Part shown: piece after piece, positions 25,341 through 33,249 of the stretch
Layout of the letters: every line of letters starts with the position of its first letter
Position numbering within the stretch: the first letter of the stretch is position 1
From: Gp6-AA40 sp035293405
GTDB taxonomy: Bacteria; Acidobacteriota; Vicinamibacteria; Vicinamibacterales; UBA2999
Direction: 5' to 3'
Assembly: GCA_035293405.1 (NCBI GenBank)
Contig: DATDOE010000082.1
Coordinates: 1 to 64,000, forward strand
Length of the DNA: 64,000 bases
Notes under the pieces: model-generated
The model's database searches: none
What the model was told of the DNA's origin: nothing
The model's input: only the letters and a program-made list of their open reading frames with translations
Translations under genes and position numbers: made by a program

Positions 25341-27068
25341 ATGAAGACTTCGTGTGCCTTTTTCGCGTTGCTGATCGCAGGGATCACGTCAACGGCATTG
25401 GCTCAGGATTCAGACCAGAAGCGCCTCGACGTGATCGCGAATGAGGCCGTGCGTAAGTTCGACGAGGGGCGAACGGCGGCGGCCGAACAGACTCGACCCA
25501 CTGTCCCACCGCAGCCCGGCACGAGAGTCGAGCTGACACTTGACGATGCCGTGCAGCGCGCGCTCGAACGGAATCTCGACATCGCGGTGGAACGGTTGAA
25601 CCCCCAGACATACGACTACGCACTCGCCGCCCTCGCCGCGAACTATCGTCCAACGTTCAACTCGAACTTCGGCGTGCGCAGTCAGACCAGCTTCAGCCGC
25701 AGCCAGACTGCCGGTGGCGACGTCCTCGTCACCGATACGCTGACGGGCAATAACGGGGTGAGCCAGGCCGTCAAATGGGGCGGCGGCAGTTTCGCCGTGT
25801 CCTGGAACAACAACCGCCAGGAGCAGTCCGACCTGTTTGCCACACGCAACCCGGTGCTCAACACGACCTTCAGCGCCGCCTACGTGCAGCCCCTGCTTCG
25901 CAACTTTCGCATCGACGGCACACGCGCGCAGTTGCGCATCACGCAGTTGAACCAGGAAATGTCCGAGACGGCGCTGCGCGCGACGATCGTGCGCACGGTG
26001 GCGAACACGCGCAACGCGTACTGGGATCTCGTCTACTCGATCCAGGCGGCGGACGTCGCCGAACGCTCGCTGGCGCTCGCCACCAAGCTCGTCGAGGACA
26101 ATCAGGCGCGCGTGGAAGTCGGGACGCTGGCGCCGCTCGATGTCGTCCAGGCGCAGGCCGAACAGGCGACCCGGCGCGGAGCCGTGGCCACCACCGTCGC
26201 CGCCGTCCGGACCGCGGAGCTCGTCTTGAAGCGACTCATCGTGAGTGGCACCGATGACCCGTACTGGATCTCCGCCATTGAGCCCATCGATCGCCCCACA
26301 TACTCGACCGAAACCGTGGATGTCGGCGCCGCCGTCCGCAAGGCACTGGCGACACGCACGGACATCGAGATGTCCCGGCGCCAGGTGCAGTCCAACGATG
26401 TCTCGATCAGGAACCTGTCCGATCAGCGGCTTCCCGCGCTCGACCTGACCGCCGGCTACGGCGCCACTGGCATCGGGGGAACGCAGTTCGTTCGCCCGCC
26501 GGGTAGTCAACTCGGCGCGCTGCCCACCCAGGTCATTCCGAGTGGGTTCACGGACGCGCTGCGAATCCTGGGAAACCGCGACGCACCCACCTGGAATTTC
26601 GCGCTGAACTTCAGCTATCCGATCGGGTCGAGCACGGCCGACGCCAACGTGGCGCGCGCCCGGGTTCAGCAGCGGCAGACGATCGCGCAGGCGCGTCAAC
26701 TGGAGCTCCAAATCGCGACCGAAGTCACCAACGCCGCCCTGTTGGTCGAGGCGAATCGAGAGCGTCTGCAGGCGGCGCAGGCCGCGCGCGATCTGGCCGA
26801 GCGGCGGACCGATGCCGAGCAGAGCCGGTTCGAGGTCGGTCTCTCGACGAACTTCTTCGTGGTTCAGGCCCAGCGCGACTTGCGAGACGCGCAGAACGCG
26901 GAACTGCGCGCGCTGCTCGACTACCGGCGTGCGCAGGTCGATTTCGAGCGCGTCCAGGAGATCCCCGCGGCCGGCACAGGTGGCGGTGGCATCACGCCGA
27001 TTCAAGGGGGCGCTGGAACGGCACCCCGTGCAACGGCAGGCGCGGGCGGTGGGAATTTTGGTAACTGA
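25341..27068 (+). CDS. TolC family outer membrane efflux protein
   Basis: A 575-aa outer-membrane channel protein with a signal peptide (ending TALAQ) and two OEP repeats. These show LTLDDAVQRALERNLDIAVERL near residue 70, EVGTLAPLDVVQAQAEQATRRG in the first half and FEVGLSTNFFVVQAQRDLRDAQNAE in the second, the classical alternating coiled-coil pattern. The C-terminus is Gly-rich (GTGGGGITPIQGGAGTAP...GGGNFGN). It would form the trimeric exit duct for the adaptor and RND pump encoded next; the genes are 42 bases apart. Confidence 0.92.
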   Translation: MKTSCAFFALLIAGITSTALAQDSDQKRLDVIANEAVRKFDEGRTAAAEQTRPTVPPQPGTRVELTLDDAVQRALERNLDIAVERLNPQTYDYALAALAANYRPTFNSNFGVRSQTSFSRSQTAGGDVLVTDTLTGNNGVSQAVKWGGGSFAVSWNNNRQEQSDLFATRNPVLNTTFSAAYVQPLLRNFRIDGTRAQLRITQLNQEMSETALRATIVRTVANTRNAYWDLVYSIQAADVAERSLALATKLVEDNQARVEVGTLAPLDVVQAQAEQATRRGAVATTVAAVRTAELVLKRLIVSGTDDPYWISAIEPIDRPTYSTETVDVGAAVRKALATRTDIEMSRRQVQSNDVSIRNLSDQRLPALDLTAGYGATGIGGTQFVRPPGSQLGALPTQVIPSGFTDALRILGNRDAPTWNFALNFSYPIGSSTADANVARARVQQRQTIAQARQLELQIATEVTNAALLVEANRERLQAAQAARDLAERRTDAEQSRFEVGLSTNFFVVQAQRDLRDAQNAELRALLDYRRAQVDFERVQEIPAAGTGGGGITPIQGGAGTAPRATAGAGGGNFGN

Positions 27069-27110
27069 GATCACGTCGGTGAGCGGAGGATCGAGATTGG
27101 TCTCGGCGTC

Positions 27111-28613
27111 ATGCGAAAAATAGTCATTGGTGTGGTGATCGCCGGGATCGCGCTCGCGAGCGGTGCGTACTACCGTGGGATGTTCAGCGAGGACACGTCG
27201 GCAGAGACTGGCGGCCAGGGGAGCGCGGACGGGCGAGGTGGCCGGCGGGGCGACGGAGGCGGCGGGTTCCCGGGAGGCGGCGGCTTTCAAGGGGGTGGAC
27301 GAGGCCAGGGCGGTGGCCGTGGCCCTATGACCGTCGAACTGGCGAAGGTAACGCGCGCCTCGATTTCTCAGGAGATCACCGTCGTCGGTAATCTGGTCGG
27401 TGAGGCCACCGTGGCCGTCGCACCGCGCACGGCGGGCCGTCTGCAGGAGATGAGCGTGCGTCTGGGTGACCGCGTCAACAGGGGCCAGCGCATCGCCAAG
27501 ATCGAAGACTTCGAAATCGTCGAACAGGTGAAACAGGCGGAAGCCGCCCAGGAAGTCTCGCTGGCGACGATCCGGCAGCGCGAAGCCGACCTGCAGCTGG
27601 CACAGACCAACGCCGAGCGCTCACGCAACCTGTTCGAGCGTCAGCTGCTGCCCAAGCAGACCCTGGATGACAACGAGTCCCGCTACCAGGCGTCGATGGC
27701 GGCTGTTGATCTGGCGCGAGCCCAGGCGGCGCAATCGAAGGCCCGCCTCGAGGAGCTCCGCATCAACCTGGCCAACACCATCATCACGTCCCCGGTGACC
27801 GGATTCGTCGCGCGCCGCGCAGTGGATCCCGGCGCGTTCGTGTCTCAGAACGTCCCGGTCGCCGACGTTGTCGACATCACGACCGTCCGCCTGGTAGCCA
27901 ATGTTGTCGAGAAAGATCTCACCCTGATGCACTCGGGCAACGCGACCACGGTCGAAGTCGATGCCTACCCCGGCGAGACGTTTCGCGGGCGCATCGCGCG
28001 GGTCTCCCCGGTGCTCGATCCGGCCACGCGCACGGCCTCGATCGAGATCGAGATCCCGAACCCGGAGTTCAGGCTGAAGCCGGGCATGTACGCGCGCGTC
28101 GGCATCACCACAGATGTGAAGAAGAATGCGCTCGTCGTGCCGGTGAATGCGGTCATCGATCTGGGCGGACGCCGTGGCGTCTTCATGCCGCAGAACGAGT
28201 CGGCGATCTTCCGGTCGATTCAGGTCGGCAGCGAGCAGCGCGACGTCGTCGAGGTCCTCGGCGGCATCGTCGAAGGCGACACCGTCATCACGACCGGTGC
28301 GGCCGCCCTTCGCGACGGCGATCGGGTGCTGATTTCAGGTCGCAACGGCCGCGGTCCGCGCGGCGGCGGTGGCGGCCAGCCGCCGGGAGCAGGTGGACTC
28401 GCGCCCACTGGGGGCGCTCCACAATCTAATGGAGCGCGGCAAGGTGCAGCGGCGCAGCAGCGCACGGGCGCCCGCGAAGGCGGCGCGCGCGGCACCGGAT
28501 CCGCGATCCCCGATGGCCGGAGGTCTGGCGGTGAGGGTCGCAGGTTCGGCGGCGACGGCACTGGACGGCGGGGCGGCGCCGAGCAGCCGGTGGTGCCGCC
28601 ATCTCAGGAATAG
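27111..28613 (+). CDS. RND efflux periplasmic adaptor (membrane fusion protein)
   Basis: A 500-aa HlyD/MdtA-type adaptor that bridges the RND pump and TolC. An N-terminal membrane anchor (about residues 3-22) is followed by a Gly/Arg-rich stretch (about 35-75). A lipoyl/barrel-sandwich domain (GRLQEMSVRLGDRVNRGQRIA), an alpha-hairpin (about 145-225) and beta-barrel strands (NTIITSPVTGFVARRAVDPG) follow. The C-terminal about 80 residues are again Gly/Arg/Ala-rich and look disordered. No lipobox is seen. It lies between the tolC-like and RND genes. Confidence 0.93.
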   Translation: MRKIVIGVVIAGIALASGAYYRGMFSEDTSAETGGQGSADGRGGRRGDGGGGFPGGGGFQGGGRGQGGGRGPMTVELAKVTRASISQEITVVGNLVGEATVAVAPRTAGRLQEMSVRLGDRVNRGQRIAKIEDFEIVEQVKQAEAAQEVSLATIRQREADLQLAQTNAERSRNLFERQLLPKQTLDDNESRYQASMAAVDLARAQAAQSKARLEELRINLANTIITSPVTGFVARRAVDPGAFVSQNVPVADVVDITTVRLVANVVEKDLTLMHSGNATTVEVDAYPGETFRGRIARVSPVLDPATRTASIEIEIPNPEFRLKPGMYARVGITTDVKKNALVVPVNAVIDLGGRRGVFMPQNESAIFRSIQVGSEQRDVVEVLGGIVEGDTVITTGAAALRDGDRVLISGRNGRGPRGGGGGQPPGAGGLAPTGGAPQSNGARQGAAAQQRTGAREGGARGTGSAIPDGRRSGGEGRRFGGDGTGRRGGAEQPVVPPSQE

Positions 28614-28655
28614 TTTCGGAAACCAGTCACGTCACGTTCATCGCAGAGTCTTGAT

Positions 28656-31600
28656 ATGAGCATTCCGCGTCTCGCGATTCACCGGCCGGTCACGATGTTC
28701 ATGCTCAGCGCGGTCGTCACGCTGCTCGGGGCCATCTCGCTGACCCGCCTTCCCGTCGACCTGATGCCCGAGTTCGAGCAGCCGACGCTCACGGTCCGCA
28801 CCACGTACACCGGGGTGGGCCCGCTCGAGATGGAGGAGCTCATCACGCGGCCGATGGAACAGGCCGTCAGCGCGGTCCCGGGCCTCACCCGCGTCCAGTC
28901 GCAGTCGTCAGAGGGCAATAGCCAGGTTCAGTTGAACTTCGAGTGGGGCTCCGATCTCTCGGAAGCCGCCGACGAAATCCGGACCCGAGTGGACCGCATG
29001 CGGAACCGGCTGCCCGAGGACGCCGACCCGCCCACCATCTTCAAGTTCGACTCGAACTCGCAGCCAATCATGAACATCGGCATCGAGGGCGACTTCGATC
29101 CGGTGACGCTCCGGGAGACGGCGCAGAACGAGATCGCGCCGCGCTTCGAGCGCGTGGACGGCATCGCGGCGGTGACCGTCAACGGCGGCCTCCGCCGTCA
29201 GATTCACGTCGAGCTGTCGAAAGAGAAAGTCACCGCGCTCAATCTGTCGGTGAACACGGTCGTGCAGACGCTCCGGCTGGAGAACCAGAACACGCCGCTG
29301 GGCGAGATCTATCAAGGCGACTCCACGTTCCTCGTCCGTGCGCAGGGCCAGTTCCAGAGCATGGAGGACATCAAGAACCTGGTGGTCATGACCCGCCAGG
29401 GCGTGCCGGTGTACCTCCGCGACATCGCCGAAGTGAAGGACACCACCGAGCAGCGCCGCTCGTTCATGCGCATCAACGGCAAGCCGGGCGTGCAGATCCA
29501 GGTCCAGAAGCAGTCCGGCAAGAACACCGTCGAAGTGGCGAGGCTGGTTCGCGCCGAAGTGGAGCGCGTCAACAAGGAAGTCCCCGGCATCCGGATGATC
29601 GTCACGCAGGACAGCTCGGTCTTCATTCAGCGCGCGATCGACAACGTCCAGGAGCACGCGCTTGTCGGCGGCCTCCTCGTGGTGCTCATCATCTTCGCGT
29701 TCCTCCGCAGCTTCCGGTCAACCCTGATCGTCTGCACGTCGATCCCGGTGTCGGTCATCGGCACGTTCGCGCTGCTCTATTTCGGCGGGTTCACGCTGAA
29801 CACGATGACCTTCGGCGGGCTGGCGCTCGGGATCGGCATGATCGTCGACGCGGCCATCGTGGTCCTGGAAAACACGCACCGCCACCTGCACATGGGCAAG
29901 GACCGGATGACGGCGGCCATCGACGGCAGCGAGGAAGTCTGGTCCGCTATCCTGTCGTCGACTCTGACGCACATCGCGGTCTTCCTGCCGCTGCTGTTCC
30001 TGTCCGGCAGCGCCAGCATCCTGTTCACGCAACTCTCGGTGGTCGTGATGTTCTCGCTGGCGATGTCTCTCTTCGTCGCCGTGACGATCGTCCCGGTGCT
30101 CTGCTCCCGCTGGCTGCAGACGCCCGGCGAGGAAGCGCAGGCCAGCGGCCCCATGGCTCGCTTCTATCGCGCGAGCGAGCGCTTTCTGGAGGCCATGGAC
30201 GAGGGTTATCGCAAGGTCATCCACCTGTCCCTGAACCACCGCCCGACCGTGATCGGCGGCGCCGCGGTGCTGGTCGTCGTGGCCGCCCTGCTCTACCCGA
30301 GGGTCGGCGTCGAGCTGCTCCCGCAGGCTGACGAAGGCGAGGTCAACGTCAACGCCGAGCTCGCCGTCGGCACCCGTGTCGAGCGGACGGAGGAGGCGCT
30401 GCTGCGCCTCGAGGAGCTGGTGAAGGAACGGGTCCCGGAAGCGACCAACATCATCACCAACGGCGGTGGCGGGGGCGGCAACAACTGGCAGGGCGGTGGC
30501 GGTGGCGGCCAGACCCACAGAGGACAGATCCGCATCATGCTGGTCCCGCGCGACCAGCGCACGCGAACCAACGACGAGATCTCGATCGCCCTGCGGCGCG
30601 AGCTCGCCGGCCTGCCCGGTGTCATCGTCCGTGCGAACCCGGCCGGCGGCAACTTCCAGATCTCACGCCTGCTCGGCGGCGGCAACAACGGCAATCAGAA
30701 CAACAGCCGGCTGTCACTCGAGATTCGCGGACACGATCTCGATGACGCGCGCCGCATCGCGCAGGATGCCCGCGTGATGATGGAAGGGACCGAGGGGATC
30801 GCGGACGTCAGCATCGGCCGCGAAGAGGGCCGGCCCGAGCTCTCGGTGCGCGTGGATCGTCCGAAAGCGGCGATGCTCGGGCTGACGGTATCAGGGGTGG
30901 CCACGACGATTCAGACCAACGTCGCGGGCACAACCGCCGCACAGTTCCGCGAGCGCGGCAACGAGTACCCGATTGTCGTCCAGCTGCGGCAGTCCGACCG
31001 CGAAGGCGTCTCTGATGTGGGCGACGTGCTCCTCGGCACGCCCAGCGGCCAGGTGGTGCCCGCCAAGAACGTCATGGCGGTCAATCGCGAGGCTGGTCCC
31101 GTGCAGATTCAGCGCAAGAACATGGAGCGCGTGACCAACGTCAACGCCGAGATCGAGATTCCGCTCAGCGAGGCCGTGAAGGCCGTGCAGGCGCGGCTCA
31201 ATCAGGTGCGGGTCCCGCCTGACTTCTCCGTCGGCTTCGGGGCCGAGGTCGAGGAACAGGCACGCTCGTTCCAGCAGCTGCAGCTGGTCCTGGTTCTCGC
31301 GGTGCTGCTCGTCTACGCGGTGATGGCGTCGCAGTACGAATCGCTGCGCGACCCGTTCATCATCATGTTCTCGGTGCCGGTTGCGGCAATCGGCGTCGTC
31401 CTCAGCCTCCTGATGACCGGGACGTCATTCAGCCTGCAGGCGTATATCGGCATCATCATGCTCGCCGGTATCGTCGTCAGCAACGCCATCCTGCTGGTGG
31501 ACTACATCAACACGCTCCGGCGGCGGGACAAGATGGATCTTCGCGAGGCGGTCGAGCTCGGCGGCCGCACACGTCTGCGTCCGATTCTGATGACCTCGAT

Positions 31601-31796
31601 CGCCACCATGCTGGGCCTGGTGCCCATGGCCATCGGCGTCGGCGAAGGGGGTGAGCTGCAGGCTCCGCTCGCGCGCGTGGTCATCGGTGGGCTGCTCACC
31701 TCGACGCTCGTGACGCTCGTCCTCGTCCCGGCGATCTACACGGTGTTCGAGGAAGGCTGGGCGGGACTCTTCCGCAAGTCGGCACGAGCGCATTAG
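28656..31796 (+). CDS. RND efflux transporter permease (HAE1/AcrB type)
   Basis: A 1046-aa inner-membrane RND pump with twelve predicted membrane helices and two large periplasmic loops. Recognisable segments are MSIPRLAIHRPVTMFMLSAV, RLPVDLMPEFEQPTL, GLALGIGMIVDAAIVVLENT with the helix-4 Asp-type residues, and in the second half LAGIVVSNAILLVDYINTLR. The second periplasmic loop carries unusual Gly/Asn-rich inserts (about residues 603-622 and 673-683). It likely exports drugs, metals or lipids together with the upstream adaptor and TolC; the substrate cannot be deduced. Two hairpins follow the stop. Confidence 0.94.
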   Translation: MSIPRLAIHRPVTMFMLSAVVTLLGAISLTRLPVDLMPEFEQPTLTVRTTYTGVGPLEMEELITRPMEQAVSAVPGLTRVQSQSSEGNSQVQLNFEWGSDLSEAADEIRTRVDRMRNRLPEDADPPTIFKFDSNSQPIMNIGIEGDFDPVTLRETAQNEIAPRFERVDGIAAVTVNGGLRRQIHVELSKEKVTALNLSVNTVVQTLRLENQNTPLGEIYQGDSTFLVRAQGQFQSMEDIKNLVVMTRQGVPVYLRDIAEVKDTTEQRRSFMRINGKPGVQIQVQKQSGKNTVEVARLVRAEVERVNKEVPGIRMIVTQDSSVFIQRAIDNVQEHALVGGLLVVLIIFAFLRSFRSTLIVCTSIPVSVIGTFALLYFGGFTLNTMTFGGLALGIGMIVDAAIVVLENTHRHLHMGKDRMTAAIDGSEEVWSAILSSTLTHIAVFLPLLFLSGSASILFTQLSVVVMFSLAMSLFVAVTIVPVLCSRWLQTPGEEAQASGPMARFYRASERFLEAMDEGYRKVIHLSLNHRPTVIGGAAVLVVVAALLYPRVGVELLPQADEGEVNVNAELAVGTRVERTEEALLRLEELVKERVPEATNIITNGGGGGGNNWQGGGGGGQTHRGQIRIMLVPRDQRTRTNDEISIALRRELAGLPGVIVRANPAGGNFQISRLLGGGNNGNQNNSRLSLEIRGHDLDDARRIAQDARVMMEGTEGIADVSIGREEGRPELSVRVDRPKAAMLGLTVSGVATTIQTNVAGTTAAQFRERGNEYPIVVQLRQSDREGVSDVGDVLLGTPSGQVVPAKNVMAVNREAGPVQIQRKNMERVTNVNAEIEIPLSEAVKAVQARLNQVRVPPDFSVGFGAEVEEQARSFQQLQLVLVLAVLLVYAVMASQYESLRDPFIIMFSVPVAAIGVVLSLLMTGTSFSLQAYIGIIMLAGIVVSNAILLVDYINTLRRRDKMDLREAVELGGRTRLRPILMTSIATMLGLVPMAIGVGEGGELQAPLARVVIGGLLTSTLVTLVLVPAIYTVFEEGWAGLFRKSARAH

Positions 31797-31797
31797 C

Positions 31798-31818
31798 TAG
31801 CCGGTAGCCGGTAGCCGG
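31798..31818. repeat. Three tandem copies of TAGCCGG
   Basis: A perfect 7-bp unit repeated three times directly after the RND stop codon. It leads into the hairpin at 31814-31840. Confidence 0.7.
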
Positions 31819-31879
31819 GTCCATAAAGCAAAGACCCGGCCTACGCGACGTAGGGCGGGTCCTGTTCTGTGGACCCGCC
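31814..31879. terminator. Two hairpins between convergent RND and folK genes
   Basis: Hairpin 1 pairs GCCGGGTC (31814-31821) with GACCCGGC (31833-31840). Hairpin 2 pairs GGCGGGTCC (31854-31862) with GGACCCGCC (31871-31879). No strong T-tract follows either, so this is a probable bidirectional terminator by position and structure. Hairpin 2 resembles the palindrome at 58237-58269. Confidence 0.6.
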
Positions 31880-31883
31880 GCCC

Positions 31884-32339
31884 CTACGACACCAATCCTC
31901 TCAACAACTCCTCCACTGTCCGGCCGGTCACGGGGTCACGCCAGTCCGGTGCGAGCTCCGCCAACGGCTCGAGCACGAACCGCCGTTCCCTGAACCGCGG
32001 GTGCGGCACCGTCAGTTCTGGCGCGTCCATGATCGCCTCGTCATAGAGAATCAGATCGAGATCGAGGGTCCGCGCCGCGCCAGGATACGGGCGCTCGCGG
32101 CCCAGCTCGCGCTCGACATCGAGGAGCGTGTCGAGAAGCTCGCGTGGAGTGAGGGCGGTATCCCCGACCGCGACGGCGTTCAGGAATGTCGGCTGCGGAC
32201 CGACGCCGACCGGCGCGGTCTCGTGGAATGTTGAAACACGGAGGTGATGAACGGAGGTCCCGAGCGCGGCGAGCGCGGCCCGCAGATAGCCTTCCCGATC
32301 GCCCAGGTTGCTGCCAAGCGCGATGGCGACGCGGGTCAA
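31884..32339 (-). CDS. folK: 2-amino-4-hydroxy-6-hydroxymethyldihydropteridine diphosphokinase
   Basis: A 151-aa HPPK of folate biosynthesis, which transfers diphosphate from ATP to 6-hydroxymethyl-dihydropterin. The N-terminus VAIALGSNLGDREGYLRAAL, the FLNAVAVG strand and the metal and ATP motif GAARTLDLDLILYDE are diagnostic. PHPRFRERRFVLEPLAELAP also matches the family. TTG 32339 is chosen: it starts right at the conserved first strand, 4 bases after the upstream stop. An ATG at 32375 would add 12 unconserved residues inside the upstream gene. It is the last gene of a short minus-strand operon. Confidence 0.93.
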   Translation of the reverse strand: MTRVAIALGSNLGDREGYLRAALAALGTSVHHLRVSTFHETAPVGVGPQPTFLNAVAVGDTALTPRELLDTLLDVERELGRERPYPGAARTLDLDLILYDEAIMDAPELTVPHPRFRERRFVLEPLAELAPDWRDPVTGRTVEELLRGLVS

Positions 32340-32343
32340 CCCC

Positions 32344-32850
32344 CTACTCTTGCCAGCGGTCGGGGAGCACGGCACCGACGCGCGCGGCGCCGCCTGTGCG
32401 ACGGCCGATCACGTCCTCGTCGCCGGCGGCGGCCTGCTCGAAGAGCCGCCGATGCTCGAGCGACTCACCCAGAATCACGCCCAGCATCGTGCGATGGCGT
32501 GCGTGCGACACGGTGGCAATCGGATCGCGCCAGCGATCGACGAACGCACCGAGCTGCCGTGCCTCGTCGGTGAGGATGCCCCGGTACGCGGATGCGTCGG
32601 TCTTCTTCGTGACCTTCGGCACCTCGGGCACCGGCAGTGCCGTCGCGGCCTGCGGGAGCGCGACGCCGAGCTCGGTGAGCGCGCTCTGCAGCCACGACAG
32701 CTGCGTTTCCTCGCGGGCGATGACGTACTGGTAGGTGTTGTTGAAATCGTAGTTGCTGACCACGCGGGCGCCGGCCTCGTGGCGCTGCAGGAGGGCCAGC
32801 CGCTCGGCGGCCACATCGGTCAGAAGCTTGCGAAGTTCGTCCGGATGCAC
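32344..32850 (-). CDS. Uncharacterised helical protein between dksA-like and folK genes
   Basis: A 168-aa soluble protein, mainly alpha-helical, with no signal peptide. A notable segment is NYDFNNTYQYVIAREETQLSWLQSAL; it and a second helix with ARHRTMLGVILGESLEHRRLF suggest a ferritin-like or DinB-like helical bundle, but I cannot assign a family. The GTG at 32850 follows the upstream stop by one base (TAACGTG), so it is cotranscribed with the dksA-like gene and folK. An ATG at 32925 would overlap the upstream gene. Confidence 0.75.
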   Translation of the reverse strand: MHPDELRKLLTDVAAERLALLQRHEAGARVVSNYDFNNTYQYVIAREETQLSWLQSALTELGVALPQAATALPVPEVPKVTKKTDASAYRGILTDEARQLGAFVDRWRDPIATVSHARHRTMLGVILGESLEHRRLFEQAAAGDEDVIGRRTGGAARVGAVLPDRWQE

Positions 32851-32851
32851 G

Positions 32852-33190
32852 TTACGCCTTCTGTTTTTCCTTGCAGCTGATACAGGACCGGGTCCAGGGA
32901 ATCGCGGTGAGCCTGGCTTCGGCAATCGGCTCGCCGCAGTCGCGACAAACGCCGAAGGAGCCTTCCTCGATGCGCCGCAGCGCCCCTTCGATCGCCTGCA
33001 GGATCTTCGCGTCGGTCTGTTTGAGCTTCAGCTGAATGTGGACTTCGTTGTTGCCGGCGGCCTGGTCGGCCATGTCACCCTGCCGGCCCGAGTTGTTCTC
33101 CATCGTCCACTGGAGCGGCTTGGACGCACTCCCGCCCAGAAGCTCGGCGCGCTTCCTGATCAACTGATCCCGGTAGATCTCCACATCCAT
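32852..33190 (-). CDS. TraR/DksA-type zinc finger protein
   Basis: A 112-aa protein of the DksA/TraR family. A coiled-coil N-terminal half (IYRDQLIRKRAELLG...) precedes a C-terminal four-Cys zinc finger (FGVCRDCGEPIAEARLTAIP and RSCISCKEKQKA). Family members bind RNA polymerase in the secondary channel and modulate transcription. The acidic coil tip shows DMADQAAGNNEVHIQLK in place of the DxxDxA motif of true DksA, so it may be a DksA-like rather than a ppGpp-linked protein. ATG 33190 gives the normal compact length. Confidence 0.88.
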   Translation of the reverse strand: MDVEIYRDQLIRKRAELLGGSASKPLQWTMENNSGRQGDMADQAAGNNEVHIQLKLKQTDAKILQAIEGALRRIEEGSFGVCRDCGEPIAEARLTAIPWTRSCISCKEKQKA

Positions 33191-33249
33191 TCCTGGGAGC
33201 CCCCTGGCCGGCCAATCACGCCCTGGCCAAGCGGTAATTGTACACCACG

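Noticed and set aside
25410..27290. 626-codon open frame antisense to the tolC-like gene
   Set aside because: Shadow reading of the TolC repeats; no signal or domain.
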